Shown one piece after another: positions 47,236-56,846 of a stretch of DNA of 64,000 bases. Origin of the DNA: Alkalihalobacillus sp. LMS39. GTDB taxonomy: Bacteria; Bacillota; Bacilli; Bacillales; Bacillaceae_F. The DNA is taken from contig NZ_CP093300.1 in the NCBI RefSeq assembly GCF_022812285.1, forward strand, positions 3,162,001 through 3,226,000, in the 5' to 3' direction. The notes beneath the pieces were generated by a model. It worked only from the letters and a program-made list of their open reading frames with translations, made no database searches and had not been told where the DNA came from. Every line of letters begins with the position of its first letter. Position 1 is the stretch's first letter. Made by a program: the position numbers and the translations under genes.

Positions 47236-48769
47236 GGCGATTCCCTCCTGTTCGCGTCATATACTTCATTAATAATTCTTGATTTGCTTCTTCTCTTGAA
47301 ACTTCACCAGTGATTCGCCCTTCGCTTAACGCGTAAATTCGATCACATAGCCCAAGCAATTCTGGAAGTTCCGAGGAAATCACAAGAACCGCCTTTCCTT
47401 CTGCAGCTAAAGCTTGGATGACATTGTAAATCTCATATTTCGCCCCGACATCAATTCCTCTTGTCGGTTCATCTAAAATTAATAGATTCGGGCGAGACAT
47501 AATCCATTTACTTAACACAACCTTTTGTTGATTCCCACCGCTTAAGTTTCCTGTTTTCTGAAGAATACTAGGTGTCCGAATATTCATTTTCCGACGAAAT
47601 TCTTCGGCTTTGTTTGCTTCTTCATGTTTGTTAATGATGCCATGCTTCGCTATTTTTTCTAAGCTTGTTAATGAAATGTTTCGTTTTATATCATCAATTA
47701 AAATTAAGCCATATGTTTTTCTATCTTCTGTAACATAAGCTAACCCTTCATCAATCGCATCACGAATCGAATTCAACTTTATTTCTTTCCCATTCATAAA
47801 CAATTGACCGTTGATGTTTTTCCCGTAAGATTTTCCAAAAATACTCATCGCTAACTCTGTTCTTCCAGCACCCATTAATCCGGCGATTCCTACAATTTCC
47901 CCTTTTTTCAAGTAAAGATTTACATCTTGTAATAGTTTTCTATCCGCATGTAAAGGGTCATCGACATTCCAATTTTTCACTTCAAAAATCGTTTCACCGA
48001 TCTTTGGATCCCTTGGTGGGAAACGGTTTTCTAAATCTCTTCCGACCATTCCTTTTATAATTCGATCTTCTGTCACTTCACCGTTTGTTAACGACAAGCT
48101 TTCGATTGATTTACCGTCTCGTAAAATAGTGAGATTATCCGCGACAAAAGCCACTTCATTCAATTTATGAGAAATAATAATCGACGTCATTCCTTGTTTT
48201 TTAAACTCTAATAATAACTTTAATAAGTTTTCACTATCTTCTTCATTTAACGCCGCAGTTGGTTCATCAAGAATTAATAGTTTCACTTTTTTTGAGAGTG
48301 CCTTTGCAATTTCAACTAATTGTTGTTTACCTACACCAATATCCATCGCTAATGTACGGGGTTCCACCGTTAACCCTACTTTTTCTAGTAGTTTCGTTGA
48401 TTCTGTGATCGTACTGTTCCAATTGATAATGCCTTTTACCGCTCGTTCATTACCAAGAAAAATGTTTTCGGCAATTGATAGTTCAGGAATTAACGCTAAC
48501 TCTTGATGGATTATAACAATCCCCTTTTTTTCACTATCGTTAATGTCTTTAAATTCGCATACGTTTCCTTCAAAAAGTATATCTCCCTCATAGGAGCCAT
48601 AAGGATAAACACCACTTAGGACTTTCATCAAGGTTGATTTTCCGGCGCCATTTTCACCTACTAAAGCATGAATCTCCCCTTGATGCACTTTAAAATTGAC
48701 ATGGTCAAGTGCTTTTACACCTGGAAATTCTTTCGTTATATTTTTCATTTCTAATAAAATCGAATCCAT
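47222..48769 (-). CDS. Monosaccharide ABC transporter ATPase (XylG/GguA type)
   Basis: A 515-residue protein with two fused ABC domains. Domain 1 has Walker [13 protein letters not shown] (about 38-49) and Walker [12 protein letters not shown] (about 163). Domain 2 has a degenerate Walker A ([13 protein letters not shown], about 296) but a full signature [14 protein letters not shown] and [11 protein letters not shown] (about 404-432). This is normal for sugar ATPases of the CUT2 class. It energises uptake with the permease encoded downstream and the binding protein upstream. Confidence 0.93.
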   Translation of the reverse strand: MDSILLEMKNITKEFPGVKALDHVNFKVHQGEIHALVGENGAGKSTLMKVLSGVYPYGSYEGDILFEGNVCEFKDINDSEKKGIVIIHQELALIPELSIAENIFLGNERAVKGIINWNSTITESTKLLEKVGLTVEPRTLAMDIGVGKQQLVEIAKALSKKVKLLILDEPTAALNEEDSENLLKLLLEFKKQGMTSIIISHKLNEVAFVADNLTILRDGKSIESLSLTNGEVTEDRIIKGMVGRDLENRFPPRDPKIGETIFEVKNWNVDDPLHADRKLLQDVNLYLKKGEIVGIAGLMGAGRTELAMSIFGKSYGKNINGQLFMNGKEIKLNSIRDAIDEGLAYVTEDRKTYGLILIDDIKRNISLTSLEKIAKHGIINKHEEANKAEEFRRKMNIRTPSILQKTGNLSGGNQQKVVLSKWIMSRPNLLILDEPTRGIDVGAKYEIYNVIQALAAEGKAVLVISSELPELLGLCDRIYALSEGRITGEVSREEANQELLMKYMTRTGGNRHETN

Positions 48770-48853
48770 CTAAATTCACCTACTCCCTAGGATGTAAAGA
48801 ACGATTTAGTGATACTACCACTAAATCGTCTTCTCCTTTTTTTTTCGCATCTA

Positions 48854-49918
48854 TTATTCTTCGAAATCACTTTCATCATAATAGCCACTACCGACCAGTA
48901 CTTCTTTATAGTTTGTTATATCCACAGAAGTAGGAGCTAATAAATACGAAGGCACAACTTTTACACCGTTATCATATGTTTCGGTATCATTGACTTCAGC
49001 TTCCTCACCTTTAAGAATCGAGTCAACCATATCTACCGCTTTAGCTGCTAACTCTCTCGTATCTTTAAAAATCGTTTGTGTTTGCTCACCAGCAATAATC
49101 GAAACAATAGATGGACGCTCCGCATCTTGACCAGTCACGACTGGCATAGGTAAGTCGGCTGCTCCATATCCAACCCCTTTTAAAGATGAAATAATACCAA
49201 TACTAATTCCGTCATAAGGGGACAATACGGCGTCTACTGATTTATCTGTGTAATACCCACTTAATAAATTATCCATTCTTTCCTGAGCTGCTGAACCATC
49301 CCATCTTAGTGTTGCAATTTGTTGGAAGTCAGTTTGCCCACTTTGAACAACGAGCTGTCCGTTATCGATATATGGTTGTAGAACTGACATCGACCCATCA
49401 AAAAAGAAATAGGCGTTATTATCATCTGGAGAACCAGCGAACAATTCAATATTAAAAGGCCCGTTTCCTTCTGCTAAACCTAATGACTTTTCAATATATT
49501 CCCCTTTTAAAACACCAACTTGAAAGTTATCAAATGTAGCATAATAACTCACATGTTCAGACCCACGAATTAAACGGTCGTAAGCGATTACAGGAATGTC
49601 CATGGAAGCTGCCAAGTCAAGCACTTCCGTTAATGCTTCTCCATCAATCGCTGCAATAACAAGTGCGTCGACACCTCTCGTAATCATGTTTTCGATTTGG
49701 TCAATTTGGTTTTCAATGACATCTTCGGCATATTGAAGATTTGTTTCATATCCAAGCTCTTCAAATTGCTCTACCATGTTATTCCCATCTGCTATCCATC
49801 TTTCAGAAGATTGTGTCGGCATTGAAATCCCGATAGTACCCGATTCACTAGAATCACCACACGCAGCAAGAATAACTGCCAATGCCATCGTGACAAAAAG
49901 AATAAATGCTTTTTTCAA
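48854..49918 (-). CDS. Sugar-binding lipoprotein (ChvE/XylF type)
   Basis: A 354-residue periplasmic-binding-fold protein with lipobox ILAAC (Cys about 20). It starts [20 protein letters not shown] (about 28-47) and has the conserved [13 protein letters not shown] (about 112). This is typical of ChvE and XylF, which bind xylose, arabinose, galactose or glucose. It delivers sugar to the permease and ATPase encoded downstream. A clear cre site lies about 53 bases upstream. The preceding sensor/regulator genes probably control it. Confidence 0.92.
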   Translation of the reverse strand: MKKAFILFVTMALAVILAACGDSSESGTIGISMPTQSSERWIADGNNMVEQFEELGYETNLQYAEDVIENQIDQIENMITRGVDALVIAAIDGEALTEVLDLAASMDIPVIAYDRLIRGSEHVSYYATFDNFQVGVLKGEYIEKSLGLAEGNGPFNIELFAGSPDDNNAYFFFDGSMSVLQPYIDNGQLVVQSGQTDFQQIATLRWDGSAAQERMDNLLSGYYTDKSVDAVLSPYDGISIGIISSLKGVGYGAADLPMPVVTGQDAERPSIVSIIAGEQTQTIFKDTRELAAKAVDMVDSILKGEEAEVNDTETYDNGVKVVPSYLLAPTSVDITNYKEVLVGSGYYDESDFEE

Positions 49919-49965
49919 ATGAAAAACCCCCTATTGTTTATTTGTTATTTCGCTTTTCATTGTAT

Positions 49966-49979
49966 TTGAAAGCGCTTTA
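49966..49979 (-). promoter_or_regulatory. cre site (CcpA) upstream of the sugar ABC operon
   Basis: TGAAAGCGCTTTAA is an almost perfect palindrome fitting the cre consensus except for its last base pair. It lies about 50 bases before the binding-protein start, a position that blocks transcription when CcpA binds. Confidence 0.75.
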
Positions 49980-50077
49980 ATAATCTTTGCAATTTTTTAA
50001 TGTTTTTTATAAAATTTCAACTTTCTTTCCTAACTTGTAATTGAATGGAATACAAAATGGAGCAAACTTTTTCGTTT

Positions 50078-50243
50078 CGGACATTTATTCCGTTATATTT
50101 TGGAAAATAAGCGGAATCGATATCGCAACGGACATCGATTCCGCTACTCCCCCTTTTTCAGTCTCATTTTCATTGCAAATCGAAAAATAGCGGAACACGT
50201 GTCCGAACAAATTAGAAAACATGGACAATTTGCAATAATAACG
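50078..50243. repeat. Hairpin-rich repeat family B
   Basis: Variants of CGGA-N-ACATNTGTCCG/TCCGTTAT recur: CGGACATTTATTCCGTTAT (50078-50096), the inverted pair AGCGGAATCGAT/ATCGATTCCGCT (50110-50121 and 50134-50145), CGGAACACGTGTCCG (about 50191-50205) and CGGAACATATGTCCG (about 50242-50256). ATTGCAAAT/ATTTGCAAT (50172-50180, 50228-50236) encloses one of them. Related pieces lie at 42853-42930. Confidence 0.65.
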
Positions 50244-50283
50244 GAACATATGTCCGACCGTTACCAATGTACCCCCCAAATCA

Positions 50284-50312
50284 AAAAAACTACACCCCTT
50301 TTGGATGTAGTT
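50284..50312 (-). terminator. Terminator of the sensor operon
   Basis: On the minus strand AACTACA-loop-TGTAGTT runs into seven T residues, just after the response-regulator stop at 50319. Confidence 0.75.
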
Positions 50313-50318
50313 GAACAT

Positions 50319-51527
50319 TTATACTTTTTTAAATGCACTGCCCTGCCGATATTGCTTTGGTGAGACTCCCATCACCTTTTTAAAAGCCGTGCTAAAATAA
50401 TGCTGTGTTTCATACCCTACTTGTACTGATACTTCATGAATCGTCATATTTGTTGTGTTTAATAGTTCTACTGCTTTTTTTATTCTTAGTTTCGTGAGCA
50501 ATCGGATAAACGAAATCCCTAATTCTTGTTTAATCATTCGACTTAAATAAACTGAGGATACACGAAGAGAATCGGCAACAGACTCTAAACTAAGATTTGA
50601 ATCAGAATAATGTTCACTTATATATTGTTTTGCACGCCTCACAATATAGGAAACTTCCACTTTTGAACAAACGAACTCTTTACAGCGCTTATAAGCTGTG
50701 ATCATACTGTTGTCTTCACTCAAATTTTCAAAATGTTGATTCGTTACAATTTTTACATTGATTTGAATCATAGATTCAATGTTTAGAAGTATTTGTTCTG
50801 CTACTTCTTCCCACAATACAGTAACAATTAAATCTTGTTCTTGCCGGAATACAACATGTGTATATTCGAAAAGCTGTTTTCGGATTATGTTTTCAGCTGC
50901 ATATAAAGTTTCTTCTCTTTCCTTTTCCGTAAGTAAAGAATTATTCTTTTCCATATCTGCCCAGCGAATAATGCCTAATTGTTTTGGAAGTCGCTTTGGC
51001 AAGTGTAAAAACTCAAGCTGAGCCAGGATATTTTCATGCGTCATCCTTCCTTTAATCCAATCCATGAAAAAATGCTCTCTGAACAGTGGAATGTTCTTTT
51101 CAATGTGTTTGGATGCAAGGTCCATTTGCTTTTTTTTGTTTTGTTCCTTTTCTAGCTGGAGGGACACTTTTTCTAATACTTCCGTTAGTTGGTCCGGTTC
51201 AACCGGTTTCATAATATAATCGGTAACATTTAAACGGAGAGCTTCTTGAGCATAACGAAACTCGTCATGGCCGGTGATGATAACAATTTTACAGTTCGGT
51301 AATTGCTTTCGAATCGCTTTAATTAACGTTAACCCATTCATAATCGGCATGTTTAAGTCAGCTAGAAGAATATCAATTTCATAATGCATGGCGAGTTCAA
51401 GGGCTTCCTCTCCATCTTCTGCCTCGTCCACTACGTTTAAATGAATAGATTCCCAATCAACGACTTCTCTAATCCCTTCCCGAATAATCATTTCATCATC
51501 AGCAATTAACACTTTCCACTGTTCCAT
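50319..51527 (-). CDS. YesN-type response regulator (receiver plus AraC HTH)
   Basis: A 402-residue response regulator. The receiver domain (about 4-122) shows the phospho-Asp in IDILLADLNMPIMNG (about 55) and Lys in YIMKPVEP (about 105). A linker of about 170 residues leads to the AraC-type double HTH (about 300-400: ESVADSLRVSSVYLSRMIKQ and VGYETQHYFSTAFKKVMGVS, then P-K-Q-Y-R). AGGTGATCTAAT precedes the ATG. It starts six bases after the kinase gene. Its target is most likely the ABC transporter operon directly downstream. Confidence 0.92.
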   Translation of the reverse strand: MEQWKVLIADDEMIIREGIREVVDWESIHLNVVDEAEDGEEALELAMHYEIDILLADLNMPIMNGLTLIKAIRKQLPNCKIVIITGHDEFRYAQEALRLNVTDYIMKPVEPDQLTEVLEKVSLQLEKEQNKKKQMDLASKHIEKNIPLFREHFFMDWIKGRMTHENILAQLEFLHLPKRLPKQLGIIRWADMEKNNSLLTEKEREETLYAAENIIRKQLFEYTHVVFRQEQDLIVTVLWEEVAEQILLNIESMIQINVKIVTNQHFENLSEDNSMITAYKRCKEFVCSKVEVSYIVRRAKQYISEHYSDSNLSLESVADSLRVSSVYLSRMIKQELGISFIRLLTKLRIKKAVELLNTTNMTIHEVSVQVGYETQHYFSTAFKKVMGVSPKQYRQGSAFKKV

Positions 51528-51533
51528 ATTAGA

Positions 51534-53348
51534 TCACCTCACGATCTTTTTATTATCAAGTAATATTGGATGAACGATAGACACCGTTGTTCCTTTATTT
51601 TCTTCACTTTCTATACTCACACCGTACTCCTCGCCAAACGTTAACTTTAACCTTGCATGGACGTTTGCGAGTCCATATCCGGTTGTATCTTCGTCATCTC
51701 CTTTTAATGGAGGAGTTGTTACAAAAGAAGCTAAACTATAACGTAATTGCTGAAGTGTTTCATGGTTCATTCCTTTTCCGTTATCACGAATCGTAATAAA
51801 GAGGATTTCTTCCTTCTCAGTCAATTCGATTGAAATGAACCCTTCTGTCCGTCTTTCTTTAATTCCATGATAAATGGCATTTTCAACAACCGGTTGTAAC
51901 ACCATTTTTAAAATAGACACTTGTTCGATTTTTGGTGAGACTGTAATTTCGTAGTTTAGTTTCTTTTGATATCGCACCGATTGAATTTTCAAGTAACTCT
52001 TGATATGTTCAACTTCCTCCCTTACTGGAATAATAGTCTTGCCTTTACTTAATCCTATTTTGAATAGTTTTGATAAAGAACCTACCATTTCAGCGACGTC
52101 CGGTGCATTTTTTTTCCTTGCCATCCACTGAATCGTATCGAGTGTGTTATAAAGAAAATGCGGTTTTATATTTGCTTGTAAAGTTCTGAACTCAGCTTCT
52201 CGTTTTTTCCGTTCTTGCTGCTCGGTTAGTTTAATCAGTTTATCGATTTGATGAAGCATGCTATTGAAGCTTCTCCCAAGCTTACCTACTTCATCTTTTC
52301 TAACTCCTTTATATCGAATCGATAAATCACCAGATTCTGCTTTCTCCATTGCCATCATTAATTCATGGATTGGTTTAGAAATCGAATGGGATAAAAAATA
52401 AGAGGCCGTAATTCCAAATAAACATACAAAAAATAAAAAACTGACGACAAAAAACTGAATTTGTTGAACTTCTGGTATCGTATCATTTGAGGGGAAGACC
52501 CCAACCATTGTCCAGTTCGTAAATGTCGATGTGCGATAAATAAATTGCAAAGATTCTCCATTCACTTTTTTTGAAAATGTCCCATTATTGGACTGTAATG
52601 CTTCGATTAATGAAATATTTTGAAGAATGGAGTGAGTAGGAGAATAGATTTTTTCACCATTTCGATCAAGGACCATTAAATATCCGGTTTTACCTAAACG
52701 TACATCTTTTATTGTTTCTGCAATGACGCGAAGCTTTAAGTCAATTAGAATAACACCTTTGACTTCCTGAGAAATCGGATCGATAATGGCTCGAACAACA
52801 GATACAATTTCATCTTCCCTATAATTCACATGGGAGGCAATTTTTCTTCCTTTTGTTCGACCTAACACTTTGGCAATGCCTTGATTTTCGACCGCTTCAC
52901 GGTACCATGATTCAGATTTAAGGGAAAACGTAGTTCTAGAATACAATTCATTACTAAAATACTGTTCTTCCTCATTTACAATTAAAATTCCCGCAATTTC
53001 TGGGTGAAGAGTTGTAAAGCTTTGTAAGAACTTTGTAAGCTCATACTGTTCATCTGAACTCATCGTTTCTACTTGTATGTTCCCTGAAAAAAATTCATCT
53101 ACAGTTGGATTGAATGAAATAAAATACGTCATATTTTGTACATTTTCAATATGGGCTTCTACAGCGTCATTTACTTTTTCAATCAATTGAACTGTATTAT
53201 CATGAACTTGCTGTTCAATGATTCTATCCACTGTCCACCCTACTAAAATAGCGAGCAAAATGGCAGGGACAATCCCAATTAGCAAAAAGGTCATAATTAG
53301 TTTGTTTTTAATCGATAAGTTACTAAACTTAATCTCTTTTACATTCAT
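51534..53348 (-). CDS. YesM/LytS-type sensor histidine kinase
   Basis: A 604-residue membrane kinase. The first TM is at about 15-40, an extracellular Cache-like domain covers about 45-295, the second TM is at about 298-320 (FFVVSFLFFVCLFGITASYF), and HAMP is at about 322-375. The His_kinase domain has the phospho-His in LQANIKPHFLYNTLDTIQWM (about 388-407), and the ATPase motif is VVENAIYHGI with DNGKGM. It pairs with the YesN-type regulator and, by analogy with XylFII-LytS, probably takes its signal from the membrane-anchored sugar-binding protein encoded just upstream. Confidence 0.92.
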   Translation of the reverse strand: MNVKEIKFSNLSIKNKLIMTFLLIGIVPAILLAILVGWTVDRIIEQQVHDNTVQLIEKVNDAVEAHIENVQNMTYFISFNPTVDEFFSGNIQVETMSSDEQYELTKFLQSFTTLHPEIAGILIVNEEEQYFSNELYSRTTFSLKSESWYREAVENQGIAKVLGRTKGRKIASHVNYREDEIVSVVRAIIDPISQEVKGVILIDLKLRVIAETIKDVRLGKTGYLMVLDRNGEKIYSPTHSILQNISLIEALQSNNGTFSKKVNGESLQFIYRTSTFTNWTMVGVFPSNDTIPEVQQIQFFVVSFLFFVCLFGITASYFLSHSISKPIHELMMAMEKAESGDLSIRYKGVRKDEVGKLGRSFNSMLHQIDKLIKLTEQQERKKREAEFRTLQANIKPHFLYNTLDTIQWMARKKNAPDVAEMVGSLSKLFKIGLSKGKTIIPVREEVEHIKSYLKIQSVRYQKKLNYEITVSPKIEQVSILKMVLQPVVENAIYHGIKERRTEGFISIELTEKEEILFITIRDNGKGMNHETLQQLRYSLASFVTTPPLKGDDEDTTGYGLANVHARLKLTFGEEYGVSIESEENKGTTVSIVHPILLDNKKIVR

Positions 53349-53359
53349 TACGGCACCAC

Positions 53360-54367
53360 CTATTGTGCAAAATAACTCTCCACATTTTCTTTTGTTACAA
53401 TGGTAATACCTGTATCAAGATATAATGGTAAGGGAGCAAGTTCTCTCGATTTTAAAACTTGAGGTTCTGTCAATTCATGATGAAGGTGAAACAAAAAATG
53501 AAGCGACCAATACCCCATATTCCAAGTTCCTTGAGCTAATGTTGCCGATATCACTCCATCCTCTACCATGTCAAGAGTCCCTTTATCCGTATCAAAGCTA
53601 ATAATTTGAATGTCTCCTATTTTTTGCTCGACTTTTATTGCTTCACCAACACCGACGCCACCGTTTGCTTCTGTCGCAAACACACCCTTTAATTGTGGAT
53701 ACTCTTTTATTAATTCTAATGTCATTTGCCTTGACACAAGCCTGTCCCCTTTTCCATCGCGAATCGAAGCAACATGAATACTCGGATATTCTGCTCCTAG
53801 CGTTTCAATAAATCCATTTGTTCTTTCTTGGTGGTTTAGTTGATTCTCATTCGTAATGATGGCAACCTCGCCACTTCCATCCAATAACCCTGCCAATTCA
53901 TGTGCCGCTGTGGCACCCGCATTATAATTATTTGTTCCTAAAAAAGAATAGGCTTTACTCTCAGGTGCTCCTGAATCAAACAAAACAACAGGGATTCCAG
54001 CTTGGATGGCCTTATTAATCGTTTCTGTTAGTTCATAAGGATCAATGGCGGACAGTGCAATACCTGCTGGTTTTTTCGCGATGACTTGTTCTAATATCGT
54101 AATTTGTTCTTCAATATCGTACTGTGCCGCTCCCCGATATTCGACACTTACATTTAGTGCTTTTGCTGCATCCTCAAAGCCCTTTAAACTACTTTTCCAA
54201 TAATCCATGCCAGACTGAAAAGTAACCATTACATAGGTTTCATCCATTTCTCCTCGTAACCCTTGTGCTTCCCATGAGGCTGTAGTCGTTTCCCTAACAT
54301 GGTCAACATACACATAAACTAAATACGCCCCTAATAAAATCGCATAAACGATAAAGAGCTTTTTCAT
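53360..54367 (-). CDS. Membrane-anchored sugar-binding sensor protein (XylFII-like)
   Basis: A 335-residue ribose/xylose-binding fold protein. Residues 4-22 (LFIVYAILLGAYLVYVYVD) form an uncleaved membrane anchor with neither lipobox nor signal-peptidase site. The binding domain follows with YVMVTFQSGMDYWKSSLKGF (about 45-64), VVLFDSGAP (about 127) and GVFATEANGGVGVGEAI (about 227). It starts an operon with the kinase (11 bases later) and regulator, not with the transporter, so it is most likely the extracellular sugar receptor that modulates the kinase. Confidence 0.85.
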   Translation of the reverse strand: MKKLFIVYAILLGAYLVYVYVDHVRETTTASWEAQGLRGEMDETYVMVTFQSGMDYWKSSLKGFEDAAKALNVSVEYRGAAQYDIEEQITILEQVIAKKPAGIALSAIDPYELTETINKAIQAGIPVVLFDSGAPESKAYSFLGTNNYNAGATAAHELAGLLDGSGEVAIITNENQLNHQERTNGFIETLGAEYPSIHVASIRDGKGDRLVSRQMTLELIKEYPQLKGVFATEANGGVGVGEAIKVEQKIGDIQIISFDTDKGTLDMVEDGVISATLAQGTWNMGYWSLHFLFHLHHELTEPQVLKSRELAPLPLYLDTGITIVTKENVESYFAQ

Positions 54368-54492
54368 TTATGTAACCCCTTTCAATTTATAATTAAATAA
54401 ATACCATTGAAGAACGTTGTCAGAAAAGTCAAACAGAACTATTCTTCCTTATCATACCATTTTCACTCCATTAATCTGCTATTAATTTAGAT
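54368..54492. other. Promoter region of the sensor operon
   Basis: AT-rich, no ORF. It must hold the minus-strand promoter of the sensor operon. Confidence 0.3.
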
Positions 54493-54634
54493 CATAAAGA
54501 AAAACGCGGAGCGTCTTTTCTTTCAAGCGAAGTGCGGAGCCCTGCCCGCTTTTAACAGTGAACCCCAAGTGCTCTTCTTGAATAAGCTTTCAAAGCTTCG
54601 CTGCTAGACCAAAAATTTTTATGCTTTCTTATCT
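54493..54634 (+). repeat. Dispersed repeat family A, copy 2 (internal deletion)
   Basis: This has the same landmarks as the copies at 10513 and 58541, but the part between two GCTCTTCTT 9-mers is missing, which removes the right half of the CCCCAAG hairpin and the AACGCGCAGGTGCG block. That is the footprint of recombination between short direct repeats. Confidence 0.85.
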
Positions 54635-54641
54635 TTCAAAA

Positions 54642-54679
54642 AAAAACTCAGGCTATAGTTGTGACTAACCTGAGTTTTT
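54642..54679. terminator. Terminator of the small Cys-containing gene
   Basis: AAAAACTCAGG (54642-54652) pairs with CCTGAGTTTTT (54669-54679), with A/T tails on both sides. Confidence 0.8.
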
Positions 54680-54684
54680 GTCTT

Positions 54685-54849
54685 TTATTTTTTTACGATT
54701 TTCTTTCCGCAGTTACAACCCTTCGCAACCGTTCTTGTTGAACTACTACTATAGCTATGAACCGCTGATGTAGATTTTTTTGTTTTATTAACAGTGGGTC
54801 TTGTTTTATATACTGGTGAAGCCGTTCCTATGAACTTTTTTTGTCTCAT
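54685..54849 (-). CDS. Small basic protein with a C-terminal Cys-x-Cys motif
   Basis: 54 residues: MRQKKFIGTASPVYKTRP at the start, a Ser/Thr/Lys-rich middle (HSYSSSSTRT) and VAKGCNCGKKIVKK at the end. AAAGGTGG lies seven bases before the ATG, and its own terminator follows, so it is a good gene despite its size. I do not recognise the family. The basic, Ser/Tyr-rich composition and the C-x-C motif, next to spore-surface genes, suggest a small coat or exosporium protein. Confidence 0.65.
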   Translation of the reverse strand: MRQKKFIGTASPVYKTRPTVNKTKKSTSAVHSYSSSSTRTVAKGCNCGKKIVKK

Positions 54850-54967
54850 GCGCAATCCACCTTTATTATTAAAGTTACTATCAATTTATGATGTCCTTTA
54901 ATACAAGGTGTACAAATTAGACGGTTTTGCAAAATAATAGGCTGAAAAATAGGTAATAGACTAGATT

Positions 54968-55882
54968 CTATTCTTTATCGTTCTCTTTTCTAGGTCGCTC
55001 TCCTTTTCTTTCTGTTAAAAAAATAGAATAATCGTCTAGTTGAGCATGTTTACTGATAGGCGCCTCTCCTTTTTTTGCTACTTCCTTTACATTTCTTAAA
55101 AACCATGCATCTGGTTCTGTATCCTCGACATGCTCATTATATTTAAGCTGTTCTTCTTTTTCCTTTAGTTGTGCTCTAACACGAGTAAGTTCATTCTTTT
55201 GTAATTCAAATTCCACCTTTTGCTCCGCGATGTCTTCCTGTAACTTTGTAATAAGTTCAGAAAGGTTTTTACTTTCTTGCTTCTTTTGTTCAAGAATGTC
55301 GTTCACTTCTTCCATTTCTTCACTCATATTGGTGACTTGTTGGAGAAAGTTCATGTTTTTTAGTTTCTCCTCACGAAGCTTCTCTTCATATTTCACTATT
55401 GTTTCGTTTAGCTTTTCTTTTTCTTCTGTTACTTCACTCACCGATTGAATTTGCTGTTGCAACTCTTTGTTTGCTTCTTTTTCGTCATTTAATCGTTTCT
55501 TATATTCGTCTATTGTTTCGACTAACTTTACTTTTTCCTCTGTTATATCCTTCACGGCTTGGTTTTGTTTTTCCCATTCATTGGTTACACGTTCAAGTTG
55601 CTCTGTTAATTCCGCTATATGGTTTTTACCTTCTATTTGTTGTTGATTTACATTTTCAAGCGTTTCGATTACTTCATTTAGCCTCCTTTCCTTTTCTGTT
55701 ACCTCTGTCCGGAGTTTGTCGTTTTCGTCTTTCACACTTTTTAATTGCTGATAATGGTAGTTATTTTCATATTCTTCTACTTTCGCTTTATAAAGGGCTA
55801 ATTCAGATTGCACGTAAATCAACTTTTGTTTAAGTAAAACTGGGTCATTCATGCTTTTCCGTTGGTTTTCATCTTTATTCAT
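54968..55882 (-). CDS. Long coiled-coil protein of unknown function
   Basis: 304 residues, mostly charged heptads forming one long coiled coil (about 15-250; for example EKLNETIVKYEEKLREEKLK and LITKLQEDIAEQKVEFELQK). A short conserved-looking tail follows (about 255-304, WFLRNVKEVAKKGEAPISKH). There is no signal peptide. The frame is open from 55918; GGAGGGG before the ATG at 55882 fixes the start. It is divergent from the coat protein gene at 56082. Several short coiled-coil N-termini occur in this cluster (also 56847-57509), which hints at a shared assembly. The function is unknown. Confidence 0.6.
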   Translation of the reverse strand: MNKDENQRKSMNDPVLLKQKLIYVQSELALYKAKVEEYENNYHYQQLKSVKDENDKLRTEVTEKERRLNEVIETLENVNQQQIEGKNHIAELTEQLERVTNEWEKQNQAVKDITEEKVKLVETIDEYKKRLNDEKEANKELQQQIQSVSEVTEEKEKLNETIVKYEEKLREEKLKNMNFLQQVTNMSEEMEEVNDILEQKKQESKNLSELITKLQEDIAEQKVEFELQKNELTRVRAQLKEKEEQLKYNEHVEDTEPDAWFLRNVKEVAKKGEAPISKHAQLDDYSIFLTERKGERPRKENDKE

Positions 55883-55985
55883 CCTTACCCCTCCACTCAA
55901 TCCATTTTCTATAAACATATGATGTCAATTCTTGGCTTATTTCTATATATATGCCTATTAGTAAAAAATTGAAAGTAAAACTTGC

Positions 55986-56012
55986 ACACTTACCCCTGAT
56001 ATTCATAGGATA
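55986..56012 (+). promoter_or_regulatory. Sigma-K promoter of the coat protein gene
   Basis: AC (55986-55987), a 16-base spacer, then CATAGGATA (56004-56012) match the sigma-K consensus AC-N16-CATANNNTA. It lies about 70 bases before the start codon. Late mother-cell expression follows from this. Confidence 0.65.
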
Positions 56013-56081
56013 CATTAGTTCATTACCCGATGTAATTGAACACACAAATTTTTAGGGTAAAAATTCTAAGGAGGAAACAAA

Positions 56082-56768
56082 ATGAGCCATAATAAGCATA
56101 AGGTTTGTATTCGCGTTCCCAAAGTATACGACTGGGTAACACGTCAAATCGATTTACCATTAATGAGTTTTAACGGTGATGAGTTAGACAATATTTTTGA
56201 GTGTGTCGTTAACGGATTTACACCACCAGACAATTTATGTGAGTTGTTAGAGCAATATCCTGGGTATACCGTTCATTGTGAACTAATTGAAAACTCTATC
56301 CTGTGTCAAGAAATTCGTCAGCATAACGGAAGACAATCTGTAAATGTAACACTTCCTTCAGGCGAAACAGTAACACTTGAAAAAGTGAAAGTACTTGTTA
56401 AAGGGTTAGTTCAAGTTGTTATCCGTGACGTAAATGAACAAATCATTTGTCGCACAGAGCCAATCCAATTTGCAACTGCTCAAACATTTTTCTTATGTGC
56501 ACCAGAAGGAACGGAAGTCGTTTGCCATGTAACATACTTCCAATGTGATGCAGATGTCATTTGTGATAATAACTTCCAACAACTTGACGTATCGATTTTA
56601 ATTTGTCTTGATGTACAAATGGAAGCATTAGTTAAACTAGAAGTTGACGCTGCGATTTGCAAGCCTAGACAAGAATTACCCGTAGAAGATGTATTATGTC
56701 CTGTTGATATTTTCCCACCACAATGCCCAGAGGTTTTTCCAGGACCTGTAAAGCGTAAACTTACGTAA
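56082..56768 (+). CDS. Cys-rich spore coat protein (BMQ_0737-like)
   Basis: 228 residues with at least 15 cysteines spread along the chain (KVCIRVPKVYDWVTRQIDLP at the start; C-E-L-I, CHVTYFQCDADVICD, ILICLD, DAAICKPRQ, DVLCPVD). The N-terminus and the Cys pattern fit the morphogenetic coat protein family named after Bacillus megaterium BMQ_0737. Such proteins cross-link into the outer coat or exosporium base layer. AAGGAGG precedes the ATG, and a sigma-K promoter lies upstream. A terminator follows. The family call is from memory of the N-terminal motif. Confidence 0.75.
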   Translation: MSHNKHKVCIRVPKVYDWVTRQIDLPLMSFNGDELDNIFECVVNGFTPPDNLCELLEQYPGYTVHCELIENSILCQEIRQHNGRQSVNVTLPSGETVTLEKVKVLVKGLVQVVIRDVNEQIICRTEPIQFATAQTFFLCAPEGTEVVCHVTYFQCDADVICDNNFQQLDVSILICLDVQMEALVKLEVDAAICKPRQELPVEDVLCPVDIFPPQCPEVFPGPVKRKLT

Positions 56769-56786
56769 ATCATTAGATTTAGTTGA

Positions 56787-56811
56787 GGGAGAGAGCCCAC
56801 TCTCCCTTTTC
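56787..56811 (+). terminator. Terminator of the coat protein gene
   Basis: GGGAGAG (56787-56793) pairs with CTCTCCC (56800-56806), followed by TTTT. Confidence 0.8.
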
Positions 56812-56846
56812 TTATTTACCTTTTACAATCGAGGAGGGAAAGCTTT

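Larger units (their letters stand above)
49919..50318. other. Promoter region of the ABC operon with hairpin-rich repeat family B
   Basis: The part next to the ABC operon has the promoter and cre site. The rest (50078-50243) is described as a repeat. The end near 50284-50312 is the terminator of the response-regulator gene. Confidence 0.6.
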
